A DNA stretch of 6,517 bases, taken from positions 1 through 6,517 of the forward strand of contig JAADGT010000037.1 in the NCBI GenBank assembly GCA_013152215.1. Reading direction: 5' to 3'. This document shows positions 4,851 through 6,517 of this stretch, in pieces (the stretch's first letter is position 1; each line of letters starts with the position of its first letter). The notes under the pieces are model-generated. The model had not been told where the DNA came from. It saw only the letters and a list, made by a program, of their open reading frames with translations, and searched no databases. Position numbers and translations under genes: made by a program. The DNA is from Deltaproteobacteria bacterium. GTDB taxonomy: Bacteria > Desulfobacterota > Deferrisomatia > Deferrisomatales > Deferrisomataceae.

Positions 4851-6193
4851 GGCGCCACCTCCCCGGCCCAGGCGGCCAGCCAGGCGTCCAGGGCCTCGAG
4901 GGCCCGCCGGGCCTTGGCCTCCTTGACCTTGCGCTTGTCCCGGATCCTCACCCCCAGCGGGGGCAGGAGCCCGAAGTTCATGTTCATGGGCTCGAACCGT
5001 TTCGACGGGCTGGCCACCACGTGCTCCACCAGGGCGCCCACGGCCGTCTCGGGGGGCAGGGGATCCGGCGTGCGGCCCGCCAACCGCAGGGCCAGGTTGA
5101 GCCCGGCCCACAGCCCCGCGGCCGTGCTCTCCAGGTACCCCTCCACCCCGGTGATCTGGCCGGCGAGCTGGATCCACGGGTACCGCCGCAGCCTGAGGTA
5201 CCGGTCCAGGAGCCGGGGACCGTCCACGTAGGTGTTGCGGTGCAGGCTGCCCAGGCGGTGGAACCGGGCCCGCTCCAGCCCGGGGATCAGCCGGAACACC
5301 CGCTCCTGCTCCGGGTAGGTGAGCTTGGTCTGGAACCCCACCAGGTTCCAGCGCTCGCCCTCCGCGTCCTCGCGCCGGAGCTGCACCACGGCGTGGGGCC
5401 GCTGCCCGGTGCGGGGGTCCACCAGGCCCACCGGCTTCATGGGGCCGAACAAGAGGGTCTTGGGGCCTTTGGCCGCCAGGGTCTCGATGGGCTGGCAGGC
5501 CTGGAACACCCGTTCCTCCTCGAACTCCCGGGTGGGCACGGTCTCGGCCGACACCAGGGCCTGGTAGAACCGGTCGAACTCCTCCCGGGTCATGGGGCAG
5601 TTGAGGTAGTCGTCCCCCCCCTTGCCATAGCGGGACGCCGCAAACGCCACCGAGCGGTCGATGGAGTCACCCTCCACGATGGGGGCCATGGCGTCGTAGA
5701 AGTACAGGGACTCGGCCCCGGTGAGCTCGGCCAGGTCCCGGGCCAGGGCGTCGGAGGTGAGGGGGCCGGTGGCCACGATCACGTGCCGGTCCCGGGGCAC
5801 CCGGGTGGCCTCCTCGCGCACGATCTCGATGCGGGGATCGGCCTCGAGCCGCTCGGTCACGGCCCGGGCGAACCGGTCCCGGTCCACCGCCAGGGCCTGG
5901 CCGGCCGCCACCCGGTGCTCCTTGGCCGCGGCCAGGACCACCGACCCCAGCCGGTCGAGCTCCTCCTGGAGCAGCCCCGAGGCCTGGCCCAGACCCATGG
6001 CCTTGAGGGAGTTGGAGCACACCAGCTCGGCCAGGAGGGGGGTCCGATGCGCCGGCGTCGTGCGGCCGGGCCGCATCTCCACGAGCCGCACGGGCACACC
6101 CCGCCGGGCCAGCTGCCAGGCGGCCTCGGAGCCTGCGAGCCCGCCCCCGATCACGATGATGGGTTCTGTGTCGGAACGCACGATGTCTTCCAT
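4847..6193 (-). CDS. trmFO: Methylenetetrahydrofolate-tRNA-(uracil-5-)-methyltransferase TrmFO
   Basis: Cytoplasmic flavoenzyme that makes 5-methyluridine at position 54 of the tRNA T-loop, using 5,10-methylene-tetrahydrofolate as carbon donor and reduced FAD. At 448 aa it is the normal family length and appears complete. Landmarks: the FAD dinucleotide fold VIGGGLAGSEAAWQLARRG (14-32) followed by VEMRP (38-42); ELVCSNSLKA with C59 and VFQACQPIE with C233, matching the two functional cysteines known in characterised TrmFO proteins; GSLHRNTYVDGP (315-326); and the C-terminal FAD segment GQITGVEGYLES (345-356). FEPMNMNFGLLPP near the end is also typical. The ATG start is preceded by GGAAG with a 4-nt spacer, a modest site. 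Upstream lies a non-coding, repeat-rich region whose octamer array ends about 10 nt from the ATG. Downstream it overlaps the methyltransferase gene by 4 nt. Confidence 0.97.
   Translation of the reverse strand: MEDIVRSDTEPIIVIGGGLAGSEAAWQLARRGVPVRLVEMRPGRTTPAHRTPLLAELVCSNSLKAMGLGQASGLLQEELDRLGSVVLAAAKEHRVAAGQALAVDRDRFARAVTERLEADPRIEIVREEATRVPRDRHVIVATGPLTSDALARDLAELTGAESLYFYDAMAPIVEGDSIDRSVAFAASRYGKGGDDYLNCPMTREEFDRFYQALVSAETVPTREFEEERVFQACQPIETLAAKGPKTLLFGPMKPVGLVDPRTGQRPHAVVQLRREDAEGERWNLVGFQTKLTYPEQERVFRLIPGLERARFHRLGSLHRNTYVDGPRLLDRYLRLRRYPWIQLAGQITGVEGYLESTAAGLWAGLNLALRLAGRTPDPLPPETAVGALVEHVVASPSKRFEPMNMNFGLLPPLGVRIRDKRKVKEAKARRALEALDAWLAAWAGEVAP
4857..4864 (-). promoter_or_regulatory. 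Ribosome binding site fixing the GTG start of the MidA-family gene
   Basis: GGGGAGGT lies 6 nt before GTG 4850-4848 and inside the last codons of trmFO. It identifies the short GTG start as the real one and rules out the extended frame. Confidence 0.75.
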
Positions 6194-6202
6194 GTAACTT
6201 CC

Positions 6203-6250
6203 GCTAGAAGGCTGGAAAGCTGGAAGGCTAGGAGGCTAGAAGACCTGAAA
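6203..6250. repeat. Tandem 8-bp repeat array, consensus GCTRGRAR
   Basis: Five consecutive octamers in register: GCTAGAAG (6203), GCTGGAAA (6211), GCTGGAAG (6219), GCTAGGAG (6227), GCTAGAAG (6235). A decayed sixth unit, ACCTGAAA, follows at 6243. Differences are mostly A/G transitions. Because the period is 8, the CTAG in several units puts stop codons in more than one frame on both strands, so the array is not coding. It sits between the trmFO ribosome site and whatever promoter drives it. Confidence 0.85.
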
Positions 6251-6327
6251 ACCTCCGTGATCTCCCAGCGTTCCAAGCATGGCCACTCCTCTTTGGCGTC
6301 ACCTCACGGTCTCGGGGGGCAGGGGGC

Positions 6328-6357
6328 CTGTTGGAGCGCCGGGCGTGGCTCCTACAG
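6328..6357. repeat. REP-like palindrome
   Basis: CTGTTGGAGC (6328-6337) pairs with GCTCCTACAG (6348-6357) with one mismatch, around a 10-nt centre (GCCGGGCGTG). The GTAGGAGC-type arm is the sort seen in short repetitive extragenic palindromes of many proteobacteria, which are mobilised by RAYT-type transposases. No such transposase is in the window. Confidence 0.55.
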
Positions 6358-6358
6358 T

Positions 6359-6471
6359 CGCTGCATCCGGGGCTCAGCCGATGCCCGCTTCCCCCAGGAC
6401 CCCTGAAAACGTTCTCGTCGATCGATCCGCCACCAAATCTTTGCAACCCGGGCTGGGTTCCGGATGCAGCG
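6359..6471. repeat. Pair of 12-bp inverted repeats, 89 nt apart
   Basis: CGCTGCATCCGG (6359-6370) and CCGGATGCAGCG (6460-6471) are exact inverted copies. The left arm begins one base after the REP-like palindrome. Inside the right part is a small hairpin, AACCC/GGGTT (6445-6459). A diverged further copy, CGGATGCTGC, follows at 6477-6486 in the same orientation as the right arm. The intervening 89 nt has no reading frame of note. Confidence 0.65.
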
Positions 6472-6517
6472 TAAGTCGGATGCTGCACTCACGCACGGCC
6501 GGAAGCAGGTCCCCTGC

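Larger units (their letters stand above)
6194..6517. other. Non-coding, repeat-rich region upstream of trmFO
   Basis: No credible gene lies here. A minus-strand frame at 6488-6228 runs through the repeats and has no recognisable domain. The region holds an octamer array (6203-6250), a REP-like palindrome (6328-6357), and a pair of 12-bp inverted repeats (6359-6370 and 6460-6471). The trmFO promoter should be here, but I could not point to a convincing -35/-10 pair. Confidence 0.65.

Noticed and set aside
4851..5177. N-terminal extension of the MidA-family protein to 470 aa
   Set aside because: The extension lies wholly inside trmFO in another frame and is Arg/Gly-rich. The GTG at 4850 has a strong ribosome site and gives the family's normal N-terminus.
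3795..5231. A 478-codon plus-strand open frame opposite the methyltransferase gene and part of trmFO
   Set aside because: It is an antisense shadow of G+C-rich coding DNA. Its product is rich in Gly, Pro, His and Arg with no domain, it has no good ribosome site, and the opposite strand encodes two clear families.
6203..6250. CRISPR-type repeat
   Set aside because: The units are 8 bp and directly adjacent with no spacers, so this is a microsatellite-like array.
5021..6406. A 461-codon plus-strand open frame opposite trmFO
   Set aside because: Same reasons: His/Gly/Leu/Pro-rich antisense shadow. It also runs through the octamer array and the REP-like palindrome.
6228..6488. An 86-codon minus-strand frame upstream of trmFO
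   Set aside because: It is built from the inverted repeats and the REP-like palindrome, has no domain, and lacks a convincing ribosome site.

Overview
The window is G+C-rich DNA, roughly two-thirds G+C by eye, and looks like a bacterial chromosome. All six genes I can support lie on the minus strand, so transcription runs from right to left. The folate/FAD-dependent tRNA methyltransferase TrmFO is typical of Firmicutes, deltaproteobacterial lineages and some other groups, and is usually absent where TrmA does this job. Together with the strong GGAGG ribosome sites, the GTG starts and the G+C content, this makes a high-GC Desulfobacterota (former Deltaproteobacteria) bacterium my best guess. 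That is inference; there is no rRNA here to confirm it.

Layout in the direction of transcription. Positions 6517-6194 are non-coding and repeat-rich. They hold a REP-like palindrome, a pair of 12-bp inverted repeats, and a tandem array of an 8-bp unit that ends about 10 nt before trmFO. trmFO (6193-4847) overlaps the next gene, a MidA/NDUFAF7-family SAM methyltransferase (4850-3765), by 4 nt in a GTGA junction, so the two form a translationally coupled pair. After a 118-nt gap with a candidate promoter comes a membrane-anchored protein with an N-terminal zinc ribbon and C-terminal Sel1 repeats (3646-2831). A 343-nt gap (2830-2488) holds several palindromes and a C-rich transcribed stretch. 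Then come an exported protein with Ig/transthyretin-like domains and an MMCGCP motif (2487-1708) and, 17 nt later, a metallo-beta-lactamase-fold hydrolase with a GTG start (1690-851); this is a second probable operon. After 206 nt with hairpins and a candidate promoter comes a short flavodoxin-like protein (644-198). Positions 197-1 are non-coding with a strong GC hairpin.

The trmFO-methyltransferase pair is a housekeeping RNA/protein-modification unit. The exported MMCGCP protein and the MBL hydrolase probably work together, but the sequence does not show on what. I see no CRISPR array, phage, transposase, toxin-antitoxin pair or biosynthetic cluster. The most interesting items are the octamer array and palindromes upstream of trmFO, and the uncharacterised MMCGCP/MBL pair. 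I did not find a clearly new system.
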